Of a stretch of DNA of 64,000 bases, positions 34,875 through 46,239 are shown piece after piece. This stretch comes from Hirsutella rhossiliensis (Eukaryota > Ascomycota > Sordariomycetes > Hypocreales > Ophiocordycipitaceae). Under the pieces are notes generated by a model, which saw only the letters and a program-made list of their open reading frames with translations, was not told the DNA's origin and did no database searches. Made by a program: the position numbers and the translations under genes. The first letter of the stretch is position 1; every line of letters begins with the position of its first letter. The stretch spans positions 4,340,001 through 4,404,000 of the forward strand of contig NW_025408668.1 of NCBI RefSeq assembly GCF_020360975.1, read 5' to 3'.

Positions 34875-37281
34875 TAACGTACCCCACTGCGTCATGCAAC
34901 GCACTAGGTCATGCAACAATTTTCAACACCTGACGCGTCTTCTTCAAATTGACGCGATATGGATCACAACCCTCGTATTGCAGAGGCAATTATAGAACTG
35001 CAATCCCAAGATCGCCCTAAATATGCAGAGACCGCGAGGAGATACAATATCGACAAATCCACGCTGTGGCGCCGCTTCAAAGGCAAAACAGCCTCAAATC
35101 ACGACGCGAACTCTTACTCGCGACAGAAACTCACCAGCGCGCAGGAGGAGATTCTTATTGGGCACGTCAATAAGCTGACCGACCGTGGTATCCCGCCTAC
35201 CCTCAGATGTTGAAGAATATCGCCGAGGAAATCGCAGGGACAGAGCTTGGTGTCAACTGGGTGAGCCGCTTCCGCAAGCGACACCATGACCGTCTTTCGA
35301 GCTTGTATTTGCGCACCATAGATCATCAGCGGAAGGCTGCTGATAATTCCAGGCATTTCCAAAACTTCTTCAATCTAGTAAGACTGCTTTTATCGTCATT
35401 TCAAGGGTATACTGCCGACAATACTCGGTCAAATGCCGTAAAGTCGCCATTTCTGACCGAATCCAACTAGCTCCGCGAAAAGATCGAAAAGTACAACATC
35501 AGTCCTCAAATGTTTATAATTTTGACGAGAAGGATTCCAAATTGGTCTCTCTCGCTCCACCAAGCGAGTTGTCCCCCGAGAAGCCCTCAGGCGCGGAAAA
35601 CTGGTCGGGGCAAGCCAAGACGGGAACCGGGAGTTCATCACGCTGATCGCTGCCATATGTGCAGATTATTCGTACCGCCACCGGCCCTCATTTACAAAGG
35701 GGAGTCAAAAGACTTTCAAGATACTTGGCTTGAGGATTTTGACCATTCCAGCGAAGTAGCCTTCTTCGCCAGTACGGAAAACGGCTGGAGCTGTGATGCA
35801 CTGGGTTTACACTGGCTTCAGCGCATATTTGACTGCCATACGAAGCAAAAGGCTGGTCGTGCCTACCGTCTCTTAATTTTAGACGGTCACAATAGTCACA
35901 TTAACCTGAAATTCATTGACTATGCCGATCGGAATCGAATTCTCATTGCTGTGTTGCCATCGCACTCAACTCATCGGCTTCAACCACTCGATGTTGGCCT
36001 GTTTTCCGCACTCTCCACCTATTATGCTCAAGGTTCCGACCAGCTGATGTCCATTGGATGGGGGTTAATTCGCCTTACCAAACGGAATTTTTGGCCACTC
36101 TTTCGTGATGCGTGGAACCAGGCATTTACGGCCAAAAATATCGAGGCTGGTTGGCGGGCCACAGGAATCCATCCACTCGACCCCGGCAAAGTATTGTCCA
36201 AGATTAGCCACAGCAGTGATGTGACACCCCCACAAACTGCATCTGAGGAAAGGGCGATGAAGACTCCAGGCTCTCTTCGGGCTATTCGGCGCATTACCCG
36301 CCGTCTCCGCAAGGAAGGGCTGATGGACTCCCGAGTCACAGCGCTCTCCCGAGCATCAGAGAAACTGGCGACACAATATGAGCTCGTACAACACGAAAAT
36401 CGAGATCTACAGGAAGCGCTCAAACTTGCACATAAAAAAGGGAAACGCAGAAAGGCCTTGGGCCTTTTCAATCCGGAAGAAAGTGGTGGCCAGCCGGTCT
36501 TTTTCAGTCCAGCCAAGGTGGAACTGGCGCGGCGACGTCAGACGGACAAGGCACAGGCCGACGAGCAGCGCAAGCAAGCCATTGAAGATCGTCGACTCCA
36601 GGTAGCCATATCACGTGAAGAAAAGGCTCGAGAATCTGCCGAGAAGAAAACAGCGGGCTGCAATGCGTCAGGCCTTGCGAGAGCAGCGTTCTCGAGAGAA
36701 GACAGAGCGTGCTGCGGAGCGCGAGGCAAAGCGAGCTGAGAAACGGGAGGCCGCAGCAAAATTAAAAGCAGAGGTCTGCACGCGAGGCTGAACGCCAGGC
36801 TATTCGGGAAGTCAAGTTTGAGGTAGCTGCTACGTCAAAGCCTGGTGTAAGAGGGCACAAAAGACATGGTAGCGGTGAGAAAACGAGGGCGTTGGAAGCG
36901 GGTTTGCGCGACGGGGATTCAACCACGCAACAACTCGGAGGAAGAAAGGGTAAAGATTGGTTCTGAAGCTTCAGTGGCTCGGGACCACAGTCCCGGAGCT
37001 TTAGGGGTAAAGACATACCTCCCGTTCGACGGAAGCGCAGGGAAGTATGGAGGCCGGTTTCTCAGTCTCTCAGGTCTGGGCGGACCACAAGACCGCCTGC
37101 TCATATTTCCTAAGAAAACCATCATATAGATAGACTCTGTATGAAGTGTTTCACATATTGTAATGTTTAATAGTATTTTAAATGGTTTGTGTCGGTTGCA
37201 GGATTAATTTTCGCTCTGGCTTGCCGGTCGGGCAATTTGTTGCATGACGTGGTGCGTTGCATGACTCAGTGAGGTACGTTA
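34875..37281. mobile_element. Degenerate pogo/Fot-type Tc1-mariner element
   Basis: The element proper is 34877-37279, 2,403 bp, flanked by TA duplications (34875-34876 and 37280-37281). The terminal inverted repeats begin ACGTACC and match over about 45 bp with a handful of differences; both contain the paired motif GTCATGCAACGCAC and GTCATGCAACAA. It lies in unit A between the hairpin (34780) and the TATA-like site (37391). Removing it leaves 205 bp between them, the spacing of intact units, so the insertion is secondary. Confidence 0.9.
34959..36739 (+). pseudogene. Broken pogo-type DDE transposase
   Basis: The N-terminal helix-turn-helix (RIAEAIIELQSQDRPKYAETARRYNIDKSTLWRRF) and a CENP-B-like second DNA-binding domain (NWVSRFRKRH) are present. 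The DDE core shows FDEK, LILDGHNSH and HRLQPLDVG, supplying the three acidic residues. The C-terminal region is coiled and Lys/Arg-rich. The reading frame changes at least four times (near 35205, 35512, 35540 and 35685), and there is one probable intron (about 35379-35470). It cannot encode a continuous protein. Confidence 0.88.
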
Positions 37282-37390
37282 CTAAGGCTGCATGAGACGG
37301 GAAGGATCACAGCCAATAGGAGTCAGGCTACGATCAGTTTTCCATGACTCCGCCTTTGAATGAATTGTTCAAGCAGAACAGGACCGGAGG

Positions 37391-37400
37391 ATAAGAAGGG
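37391..37400 (+). promoter_or_regulatory. TATA-like site of unit A
   Basis: GGATAAGAAGGGG occupies the position of TATAAGAAG in unit C and is followed by a leader resembling those of other units. It is weaker than the other boxes because TATA is reduced to GATA. Confidence 0.5.
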
Positions 37401-38030
37401 GTTGCCCCCCTCGACCATGACCTGGGAAGGTCTTCCATTTTTCCTTCACTATTCACGCACGGGGTGCATGTGCTGAGCTTGGGCGAAAACCTACGTCTTC
37501 TTACAGGTAAATCATCTCCTTTTCTGTGTAGGAAAAGCCAGTGATCGGAATGGTCCGGTATGAGTTGGTATTGGTATGGTAAATACCGCCAAGACCTGGT
37601 ATGGTTTGACAAAAACTTGATACCATGGTATTACCGGTATACCGGATCAATACCAGTAACGCTAAAAATAAGCTCAGGTGAGAGGCTCACTGCGGAGAAT
37701 GACCAGGCAGAATCCGAGCGGCGATGATTCCAGTGTCATCTGTAGGGCTTATTGACCAGTTTTCTGCCAGTTTATCTACTCCATTCAATCATGAATACCA
37801 TCATCCTCACAATATCGACCTGGCTACCTTGGTCAGGTCGATCCGGCACCGAACGGATGCTTTTCGTCTTTGCTGCCGGGTAGCTATCCCAGGAAGGCAC
37901 GAAGGTAAGGCTAGTGTTAGTGCGTATTAGAAAGTACTTCTCATTGCACCCAGTTTTATGAGTTCTTCCATGTAGGACGGAGCATGACCTAACGTATCAC
38001 TGGCCAGACTTGTCAATCGCGTCGTCGGAG

Positions 38031-38089
38031 GGACAGGAAAAGCTTAAATGATCCTTTCAGGGACAGGAAAGCTTAAATGATCCTTTCAA
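38031..38089. repeat. 30-bp direct duplication inside the hAT element
   Basis: Two adjacent copies start GGACAGGAAA and end GATCCTTTCA. They differ by one A in the first A-run. Confidence 0.9.
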
Positions 38090-38198
38090 TCGAATTACTT
38101 CCGTGATGTTGGAGCCCGAAAATTTTTACGTTAGGCTAGTTGGACGATGGACCAAGATCGAATGATCGAAAGCCACCATAGTGACCATACCTTAACTG

Positions 38199-40504
38199 GT
38201 GTATGTCATGATCATGGAATCTCCAGCGCCAACCTCGCCATCTTCGTTTACGACAAGTTCAGCATCAATCCGCTCCAGATCTCCTGCATCGTGTCCCGCG
38301 CCACACTTTTCCGCTACGACGCCATCGTCTAATTCTGTCCGTTATCCTGAGCCTCCGGACGAATTCGTACAAGACCATGTCACGTACCTGCGTCGCGCGA
38401 CGACGACGAAGAAGGCAGCTCGTCTCGGCTCGTCGCATGTGTGGAAGTACGGTCTTCATTACATCCGAGACAGTGACAAGAAAGAGGTATACTACTGTCA
38501 CGAATGTGCGATCGGAAAGTATAAGCAAGAGTTATTTGTGATCAATGGCACGTCGGGAGAAATCATCTCGAACAGAGGCACCAGATTGATCCACAAAGCG
38601 GCCTGAGGAAACGCGGTGCGACACGGGCGTCTGTATTGGAGCAACAGAAAAGCGCAGCTGCTAGTAGCAATTTTTTCTGGAAAGATACCGTTGAGAGGTT
38701 CAAAGAGCTTTTGATTCGTTGGGTTGTGTACTGCCATATTGCTTTCTTCCAGTTGGAGAACCAGTACTTCCGAGAGCTACTCTTCTTTCTGAACCCTGCT
38801 CTACTTAATCACCTCCCAAAGGCTGCGAAAACAATTCGAGGTTGGGTTATGGATGCCTTCCTGTCGAAGAAGCAACAGCTGAAAGAGGACCTCCAGCGGT
38901 CGCGAGTAGAATCTCCATCTCCTTCGACCTCTGGACCTCGCCAAACCCGTACGCAATCCTGGGTGTCGTCGCCATGTGGATTGACGCCACCGGCAAGCGA
39001 CGAAGTACCGTCCTGGGCATGCGACGCGTTCATGGCGAGCACAGTGGCGAGAATCTTGGGTCGACCGTTCTCGAATTATTGACGGAATATGACATTGGCG
39101 GAGATCAGATTGGATACTTCATGCTGGACAATGCTTCATCCAATGATACCGCTGTTGAGTTTATACTCAAGGAGCTCTGCCCATGGATGAAGCCGCAACA
39201 GCGTCGCCATCGCCGACTGCGCTGCTTGGGTCACATTGTCAACCTCTGCTGCCAGGCGTTTCTCATGGGTCGAAATTGTGAGAAGCATTTGGCGAAGCTT
39301 GAAAAGCACCACCAGCGCGGAGATTACGTGAAGGTAGAGGAGCTGTGGAAGAAGTTTGGATGTTTAGGCCGGCTCCATAACCTTGTGCGGTACATCCGGC
39401 TTACTCCTCAAAGGCGGGAGGAGTTTGCAGCAATTATTATCGGCGGCCATCTCTCCGAATTCGATGGGCTCGAGCTTATCCAGAACAACTCCACACGCTG
39501 GAATTCGTGGTTTCATTCGATCACACGAGCGTTAAATGTTCGAGAACGTTTGGAAATCTTCTCAGCTCGTCATGTACCAGGAGAGGGTCTCAAGGATTTC
39601 GAACTTCAAACTAGATGGACAGCACTGGTTCGAGCTTGAAAGATCGAGCTCGCACTTAAAGACTTCTTCGCGGCAACTATGCTTGCTGAAGGAAACAAGA
39701 CATCCCTCGCTGACTGGTTTTCGACTTTGGACTGTCTTCTCCGCGAGATCAACGAGACGAAGGATCACTACCATGACATTCACGAGGAAGACGACGACAA
39801 CTTCACGTGGAGGTATCTCCAAGGCTGTGCAGATGCTGCGTGGTCAAAGTGCGAGGAGTATTACAGCAACCGACAACGGAATTGGCAACATCGATTTCCT
39901 GAAGATACTGATCTTCCGCCAGCGTATTACGCAGCTCAAGTACTCAATCCGTATCGAAAGTGGGCATGGTTCAGGCAAGAATGGGTTCTTCAGGGCGACG
40001 AAGGAAGACAGAAGTGGTATGAAAGCGCACAGCTGGCGGTGAAGCAGCTCTGGGAGACAGAGTATAAGGGAAAGTACCCTGTTGAGGCGCTACCACCTCC
40101 AGTCAGGAAGGACAAGGACCCAGACCCAGCATTCGATCGGCAGAGGGAACATAAGCGCATTCGCATAGACGGCCCGGCTGCTGCCACCGATCTGTATGAG
40201 CAGTATATTTCGACCGACCGGCTGCATAACGAGGAGGCAAGTTGCGATGAGGCCATCGCCTATTGGCTATCCCGTTATGACTCGCAAAGACCTCGCCCGC
40301 TTCGCTCTGGATCTATTTGCGGTTTCCCCAATGTCAGATGAGTGCGAACGGCTGTTTAGTAGCGCAAAGCTTGGTATAGTTGATCGTCGAGGTAGGCTTA
40401 AGGCAGATATCATAGAGGCTTGTGAGTGTCTACGTGCCTGGTATGGGAAGCCTCGGGCTGAGGATAGCGAAGATAGCGGGGATAGCGAGAATGAAAGCGA
40501 ATAA
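38199..40504 (+). pseudogene. Broken hAT transposase (BED finger plus hAT dimerisation domain)
   Basis: A BED-type finger is visible in VWKYGLHYIRDSDKKEVYYCHECAIGK. The RNase H-like core follows (SFDLWTSPN, then FMLDNASSNDT, CLGHIVNLCCQAFL and NNSTRWNSWF). The C-terminal dimerisation region is intact: LARFALDLFAVSPMSDECERLFSSAK. Frame changes occur near 38606, 38910 and 40270, and an in-frame TGA at 39637 replaces an expected Trp. G-to-A change of TGG to TGA would suit repeat-induced point mutation, though one site proves nothing. Confidence 0.88.
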
Positions 40505-40798
40505 GCGATCAAGTTGACAGCTAGTAGCCAATACATTTCCCTATTTTTGCAACCCGCCTCATTCTGAGCGGTCTTGGCGGTATTACTGGTATTACCGGTA
40601 AGCCATACCGGTAAGGATATCAGCAGGTGGTATGGTATGGTATAGAGGTCATACCATACCATACCGGACCATTCCGATCACTGGGAAAAGCACTGCTTCG
40701 ATTTCGGGAGGAAAACATGTTATGAGAACACTGTTCGCTGACGAACACGGACGGCTGCACAGACCACGTGCCACCTCCTGTTAGGAGTCGAGCTCGTC

Positions 40799-41487
40799 GT
40801 GAGACATTCTGCTACACGCTCGTTGAGAATGCCGTGTACAAGTCTTTCCTTTCCGGTTGTAGAACCGGAACGTCTACTGCATGACGCCGAAGACTACGAG
40901 GCCGACGGTGGTGACCAGTGGTCAGCCTGTGAGAGCAGCAGCGATACGCCCTCCTCTTTCGCCTTGGAACTTGGGAAGGGCCGGCGCTTCCTTCGTTGAC
41001 GGAGGTGTTCCACTCCGGAGTGGACGCGGCGAGGCTTTTCCGCCCCGGCGACATCCTGCAGGCTTCTTTGCAAGGAGCAGGTGCATTTTGGACGGTATCC
41101 ATGGTCCATTTTGACTCTCTTCAGGCCTTGAAGGACGTGGCCTTCTGCCTTGCTCCCCCTGCCGGTTTCGGCTGTAGAATATGGTCTCTCGCAGATGACC
41201 AGGCGGGGTGTTGGATCGCCGTCGTTCTTGTAGGTGCCATCGACGGTTCGCATTTAGTTGCGGCCAGGGTAAAGACGGAGGATTTTCTCTCATGCTGCGC
41301 CGGCGTCGATGCCTCTCTGGAATTGGCCGTAGAATGGGTGGAGCTGATCCCTTGGTGGAGTTATCGTCACTGGCGCAAGCAGTACGATCTCCTTCTCGAC
41401 TCCTCGCTCTGGGTTTGGTCCGCTGGCGAGGACATTGACACGGTCGAGTTCCGCGTCCATCAGCACTTGGATACGCTGGTCCGCTGA
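40799..41487 (+). pseudogene. Unit A coding body, unknown protein with a frame change
   Basis: Two open frames follow each other. The first (40799-40999) ends LELGKGRRFLR. The second, in the -1 frame, is open from about 40970 and continues FHSGVDAARLFRPGDILQASLQGAGAFWTVS to a stop at 41487. The second part has real-protein character: mixed hydrophobic strands, Trp-rich segments (ELIPWWSYRHWRKQYDLLL) and low simple-sequence content. An intron or a one-base change could join them. No family is recognised. The 5' part of this gene was separated from its promoter by the hAT insertion. Confidence 0.45.
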
Positions 41488-41785
41488 AGGGTTTCGGGCT
41501 TTTAGACTCCCTGGCGGTAGATTCTTAGGCTGTTTTTCCATAGCTGTTACGGGGCTTTTGGTACGAGGCCTTTCCTGCCACGCTTTGAAACCAATTGTAT
41601 GAATGCGTCACCATTTGACTTGCTTCACGATTGCGGCCGAACAGAACACGGGTGACCGATGCCGTAGTCCAATTGCCTCTCTCGGTGCCTGTACTGGCTG
41701 CACACCTTGATTACTTACCCTCTTCCCGGCTATCGCCGGTATAACAAGCAGCGTAGCCCTGATTTCTCCACGTACACTTTGAAAG

Positions 41786-42035
41786 CGTTTACAAGAAAGC
41801 GGCACAAGCTAGTGATCCAAACCCCTTAAGGACTCTACACTGAGGATAGGCCCCGCAGGGCATTTCATCACTATGGAAATTACCTCCGAAGGAGGTATAG
41901 ACGCGCCGAAGGGGCGGCTGTGGACAGCCACGCTGACGATCCTCGATTGCGTCAACTCGTTTACAAGAAAGTCCACACACACAAGAGGAGCCAGTGTCCG
42001 CAAGGGCACGCGACGGACAAAACACTACACTACAC
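41786..42035 (+). ncRNA. Structured downstream module 1 (unit A)
   Basis: Begins and is punctuated by CGTTTACAAG (41786-41795 and 41958-41967). Stem-loops in order: GCCCC-GCA-GGGC, ACCTCC-GAA-GGAGGT, GCGCC-GAAG-GGGC, GGCTGT-GG-ACAGCC, and after the second repeat GTGTCC-GCAA-GGGCAC. The same stems with different but complementary bases occur in other copies, which points to a conserved RNA (or single-stranded DNA) fold. Whether it is a 3' UTR element or a separate RNA cannot be told. Confidence 0.6.
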
Positions 42036-42227
42036 AACACATCAAACACACACCCGAACATCGCAAAGGTCACTCCCACACATTAAACACACCCAACAAA
42101 TACTCCGTTGGCCCGCGACTAGAAGGAGCCCTTCGACCGGAGGGAGATTTTGAACGAGTAGAACGAGGTCAATAGTACCGAGCCGGAGGTGAGGGACAGA
42201 CCGTGACGGGAGGTCACTGTCACCCCG

Positions 42228-42265
42228 GGCCCCCTATCCTCTTAAGTTTGGTATATAGGGGGCCC
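42228..42265 (+). repeat. Array hairpin motif, unit B
   Basis: GGCCCCCTAT / ATAGGGGGCC arms around CCTCTTAAGTTTGGTAT. Confidence 0.88.
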
Positions 42266-42470
42266 AGGGCCAACGGCCAACCGCCCCACTCATTAAACAG
42301 CTTTTATGCAGTAATTGCATGTTGTACGTTAACAGTTTTGCACGGGACGGGAGAGACTGGGTCGTTAGGAGGCTACTCGACGGAGGACGAGTGCCGCGTC
42401 ACGTGTCAGCTTATGCAACTTGCATGACCCCACTTTCCGCTTGAACGGTTTAAGCAGAATAGACGGAGTC

Positions 42471-42480
42471 TATAAAGACC
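42471..42480 (+). promoter_or_regulatory. TATA box of unit B (TATAAAGACC)
   Basis: Lies 206 bp after the hairpin motif and downstream of GCTTGAACGG, a half of the palindrome seen in units C and D. Confidence 0.65.
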
Positions 42481-42499
42481 CGGGGTCGCCTACTCCCTA

Positions 42500-43560
42500 G
42501 AACCTAGGACGGGTCTTTTCCTCTTCTCTTCTTTCACCCGGTAGGTGGTCTTGCGAAGCAGATAGTTTTTACTTAATCGGGAGCAAGATAAGGACGGTGT
42601 CTACTCCTCCACTACGTGCACGCGGCGCGCTACACTCGTTCCCTCACTCCCCCTCGAGGGCCATTTATCGGTAGCCGGGGCAGGCGCACATAGGGTAAGT
42701 TACTCGCATAGAGTAAGGTCAATCCATAGAACGGAGTAAGCGTCCGGAGACAGACACATAAGAGTCTTATTCCTCTCTATCTTCTTTTCTCTTAAACGGG
42801 GTTCACACTCCGCGCAAGCGCTCCGCTGGCCTCGCCTGCGGCTCGATACGGTGACTATACCGACTAACTAGTCCACGCGTTCCCGCCGCAGCCCTCGCCC
42901 GGGCTTGCGCTCTACTTGCTCCCCCTCTTTTGAAAGGTAAGGAATGCACTCCGCGCTCCGGGCGCTCCGTCGACAACCGCATCCCGGCTAAGAGGCTTCA
43001 ACGCCGAGCAGATAGGTGTCGTCCTTAAATAGGCAAAGGAAAGAATGCCTTTCTCACCACCCAGAGGGGACCGGAGATAGCTGTCGGGGCATACCACGCA
43101 GGGGAGATTGCGTCATATACCGTGACAGCATCGCTATAGGGCACATACGGCCATACCTGCTAGATAGTACCGGATCCCGTCCGATCTCCGTTAGTTAACC
43201 TGGCAAGGGGCAGATTAGTAGTTAGGTCGGTGACGACTAGCGAACACCGGCTGCTGTATGTTTAGCTTCTTTTTGCCCTTTACTGCGAGAATATAAAGGC
43301 GTCCCCTATAGAAAATAGTAGGTAGTAAGTGAGTAAGTGAAGGAGTGCTCGGACGAGGACGATAATAAGGCGTGTAGCTATAGTCATTTATGCGTTATAG
43401 ACTAGCTTCGGAACAGCTTCACGCCCGGTTAAGGTGCCAGTATGCGTAGAGAGAGTATTGATAGATTAAAACACTTATACACGGAATATATAAACCCGTA
43501 CTTAATCTTATAACCGTTGCTACCTCGCTCTATTAATATCACGTAGACCTTCCCTCGCTT
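42500..43560 (+). pseudogene. Unit B body, degraded
   Basis: No long open frame remains. A segment at about 42795-42870 (GCGCAAGCGCTCCGCTGG and onward to the ACTAGTCC at about 42873) also occurs in inverted unit E, so the two units carry the same gene. From about 43200 the DNA is A/T-rich with many TA steps, as expected of mutational decay. A pyrimidine-rich leader resembling that of other units starts the body. Confidence 0.5.
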
Positions 43561-43564
43561 TACA

Positions 43565-43830
43565 CGTTTATAAGTAGACCCACCAAGATAGCGTACCTCC
43601 AACCCGTTTATAAGGTGAAACCCCTTCCCGGCTACCACCTCTTATCTCTAATCCCTTCCGAGATACGAACATAACCCCCCCGAAGGGGGGTGCAGACAGG
43701 CCGTAGGACTGGCTATGAAGAGCCACACTCACAATCTTCGACCGAACACAACCCGTTCACAAGCACAACTGCACAGTCACGGGACGGAGGACCGCGACCG
43801 GAGGGAGCAAGGGACGAGACACGCACACAG
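43565..43830 (+). ncRNA. Structured downstream module 2 (unit B)
   Basis: The repeats are degenerate here (CGTTTATAAG at 43565 and 43605, CGTTCACAAG at 43754). CCCCCC-GAA-GGGGGG and the stem around GGCCGTAGGACTGG are preserved, while the AGAG-loop stem next to it is weakened. Confidence 0.5.
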
Positions 43831-44024
43831 AAACCCGAACAACGTCACTTCACCGCACAAACACACACACAGACTCGCTACAAACCAGACCCAGGTCACT
43901 CCCACACACAACCCACACCCAAACACTACCCGTTGGCCTCGACCGGAGGGAGCCCTGACCGGAGGTCGAAGGGACCGAAGCTGGAGGCGGAGGACAGGAG
44001 AGGGACGGAGTCACTCGTACCTGC

Positions 44025-44061
44025 GGCCCCCTATCCTCTTAAGTTTGGTATATAGGGGGCC
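44025..44061 (+). repeat. Array hairpin motif, unit C
   Basis: Exact arms; loop as in unit B. Confidence 0.88.
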
Positions 44062-44215
44062 TAGGGCCAACCGCCAACCGCCCCACTCTTTGAACAGCTT
44101 TTACGCAGTAATTGCATGTTGTACGTACATTGAAGCGACGGGGGGGAAGCACAATGGTTGCTAAGGTCAGACGGCCGGGCGGGACGGCGACTAATCAGAT
44201 GCACTTGTGGATCTG

Positions 44216-44231
44216 CTTGAACACGTTCAAC
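44216..44231 (+). promoter_or_regulatory. Imperfect palindrome CTTGAACACGTTCAAC upstream of unit C
   Basis: Lies 30 bp before the TATA box. It matches the perfect palindrome at 46143-46158 at 14 of 16 positions and is a likely protein-binding site. Confidence 0.5.
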
Positions 44232-44260
44232 TAGAAAGTGGGGACCACCGGCCGAGAGGC

Positions 44261-44270
44261 TATAAGAAGC
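44261..44270 (+). promoter_or_regulatory. TATA box of unit C (TATAAGAAGC)
   Basis: Lies 200 bp after the hairpin motif and 46 bp before an ATG that opens a signal-peptide-like exon. Confidence 0.65.
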
Positions 44271-44306
44271 GGGCGGCGCCCCCTTCCAAACACAACAGAA
44301 CCTGGC

Positions 44307-45217
44307 ATGGTTCTCCTCTTCTTCTCGCTCTTTATTTTGCTCGTCAAAGCACACGGGGTAGACGCACGTAGACGGTGAGTCGGGGTGAACCCGTCACAGC
44401 CCCCAAGGGTGTGTAGTGGCCTAGTGGACTATTGACACTGACTCGGAGAGACACGAAAGGGACGTCGCTGCATGCCAAGAGCAGCTGCACCGTACTGGAA
44501 CGACGTGGGAGTATCCCTCTCCTGTGGTCACGGAGTGACAGGCTTCTACCGGGAGGCACGATCCCGAAGTGGCGTCCTCATGTCTCTTTTGCCTCGGGAA
44601 TCAGGGTCATCTCGCCACCGTGGGTGGTATCTTCTACTTTCTGTGGTCCTTGACTTATCGAGGCGCGAGGAACGGAGACGGGCCCTCTGCTCTTTTTTGG
44701 AAGAGAGTATTGTCACGCTGCAGCGCTTTGTCGAGCAAGACTATTCTCTCGAGAGACTAGAGACGGAATCCGCTCTCCTCTGCGCACGCATGATTGCTCC
44801 GGAGGTGATTGGACGGAGAGTCCTGAGGGCAAGTGTTTAGATGAGCGAGCAGTCGCCTTCCGAGACGCCACGTACGGAGTCGGTGTGGTTTCCTCTGTAT
44901 ACTCTGGCGCACTTCCGCCGCTTCTACCACGACCTGGTCGTGTAAGCCGAATGGTCTGCGCATCATCCCGGGCGAGAAAGTCCTGGGTTACCTTTGCCGT
45001 GGCTACTGCAAGGCTGGTTTGTGGACTCCACTGGTGTCTGTTGGCACGCGGAGTCTTCCTAGCTTTATCCCATGGACCTCGAAGCTGCATTGTTAATCAA
45101 CATCTGCACTCTAGCCTTAGTAGCATCCGAAGTCGGCGCACGATGTGCTTTCAGCAGTGCAGAGGAAGTGATTCGAATCGTATCGCCCAGGGTGCTGTCG
45201 ACTCTGCGCGGAGGTAG
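44307..45217 (+). pseudogene. Unit C gene: signal-peptide exon plus frame-disrupted body
   Basis: ATG at 44307 opens MVLLFFSLFILLVKAHGVDARR, a convincing signal peptide, ending at a GTGAGT donor (44374). The acceptor is not clear. The next long frame (44472-44840) holds YWNDVGVSLSCGHGVTGFYRE and a helical stretch ESIVTLQRFVEQDYSLERLETESALLCARMIAPEVIGRRVL, ending at TAG. It is followed directly by ATG (MSEQSPSETPRTES..LAHFRRFYHDLVV) and, in another frame, NGLRIIPGEKVLGYLCRGYCKAGLWTPLVS. At least two frame changes separate these parts, so the gene looks broken. No family is recognised. Confidence 0.4.
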
Positions 45218-45488
45218 CAACGGCTAGGAGAGACGTCCTTGCCATTCTTCATGATGCAGCCCGGCCCGCTAGACACTTCAGTCTCGTAGATACCCCGCTT
45301 GCCCAAACGGGACTTAGGAATGGCTTTACCTCTTCGTGCGCGCTTTAACGCGAGAGCCAGATAACGGATTAGCCCCCTCTTCCAAGTGTAAACAGCTTGA
45401 CTATAGCAAGATACTAAATCCAATCTTTTCACTCGCCCTGCTCCGTGATAGTGAATACAATCATCACCGACTCTATGTTCCCCCAAGG

Positions 45489-45780
45489 CGTTTACAAGGA
45501 GACCCACCAAGATAGCGTACCTCCAACCCGTTTACAAGTATTCCCAACCCGTTTACAAGTCGTAGTCATTGCCCCGGCTACCAACTCCCACCCCCAGTCC
45601 CTTCCGAGATACGAACAGAACACCCGAAGGGTGTGCGCCGAGGCCGAAGGTCGAGGTGTGGATGAGATACGAACACGTCTTCGATCGAGCACATCGTTTA
45701 CAAGAGAATCCACACAGCCCGAGAGGAGCACGCGTCTAAAAGGCGCGCGACGGACAACACACTACACAACACGCACGCAC
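45489..45780 (+). ncRNA. Structured downstream module 3 (unit C)
   Basis: Four exact CGTTTACAAG copies (45489, 45529, 45550, 45695). Stems ACACCC-GAA-GGGTGT and the GGCCGAAGGTC stem-loop are intact; after the last repeat GCGTCT-AAAA-GGCGCG forms the final stem. Confidence 0.6.
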
Positions 45781-45942
45781 CAGAACAACCAAAGTCACCA
45801 CCCCATACACTCCACACACAAACACTACCCGTTGGCCCAGGAGCGGAGCGACTAAGAGACCGGAGGGAGCCCTAACCGGAGGTCAAAGGGACCGAAGCTA
45901 GAGGCGGAGGACAGGAGAGGGACGGAGTTCCCTCTACCCCAT

Positions 45943-45979
45943 GGCCCCCTATCACTTAAGTTTGGTATATAGGGGGCCC
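45943..45979 (+). repeat. Array hairpin motif, unit D
   Basis: Exact arms; loop CACTTAAGTTTGGTAT. Confidence 0.88.
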
Positions 45980-46142
45980 AGGGCCAACGGCCAACCGCCC
46001 CACACTCTAGTCACACGGAGCATCACGTGGGATGTATTACGCGCAACGGACGGGACAGAAGTACAGCGGTCGTAAGACCAAGAACCCAGCGGGTAATGGT
46101 CGGTCAACTGCGGGTTGCGACAGCCTTCCATGCAGTCTAATG

Positions 46143-46158
46143 CTTGAACATGTTCAAG
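46143..46158 (+). promoter_or_regulatory. Perfect 16-bp palindrome CTTGAACATGTTCAAG
   Basis: Lies 30 bp upstream of the TATA box of unit D. Related half-sites lie at the same place in units A-C, so a dimeric regulator is likely. Confidence 0.6.
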
Positions 46159-46187
46159 CACAAAGTGGAGACACTGGCACCGAGAGG

Positions 46188-46196
46188 TATATAGAG
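46188..46196 (+). promoter_or_regulatory. TATA box of unit D (TATATAGAG)
   Basis: Lies 209 bp after the hairpin motif and is followed by the leader shared with unit E (GGTTCTTTTCCTCTT). Confidence 0.65.
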
Positions 46197-46239
46197 GGGG
46201 GAGGCCCCCCTCACACACTTAACAGAACCCCGGCTGGTT

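Larger units (their letters stand above)
37531..40691. mobile_element. Degenerate hAT transposon with perfect 8-bp target duplication
   Basis: The element spans 37539-40683 (3,145 bp). GGAAAAGC flanks it exactly at 37531-37538 and 40684-40691, the 8-bp duplication expected of hAT. Termini are inverted repeats beginning CAGTGATCGGAATGGTCC. Both subterminal regions are crowded with GGTAT/ATACC repeats, as in many hAT elements. It lies in the transcribed part of unit A, about 140 bp after the TATA-like site, and so splits that unit's gene. Confidence 0.93.

Noticed and set aside
36500..37130. Open frames after the pogo-type transposase as a separate gene
   Set aside because: They are the Lys/Arg-rich tail of the broken transposase and the right end of the same element.
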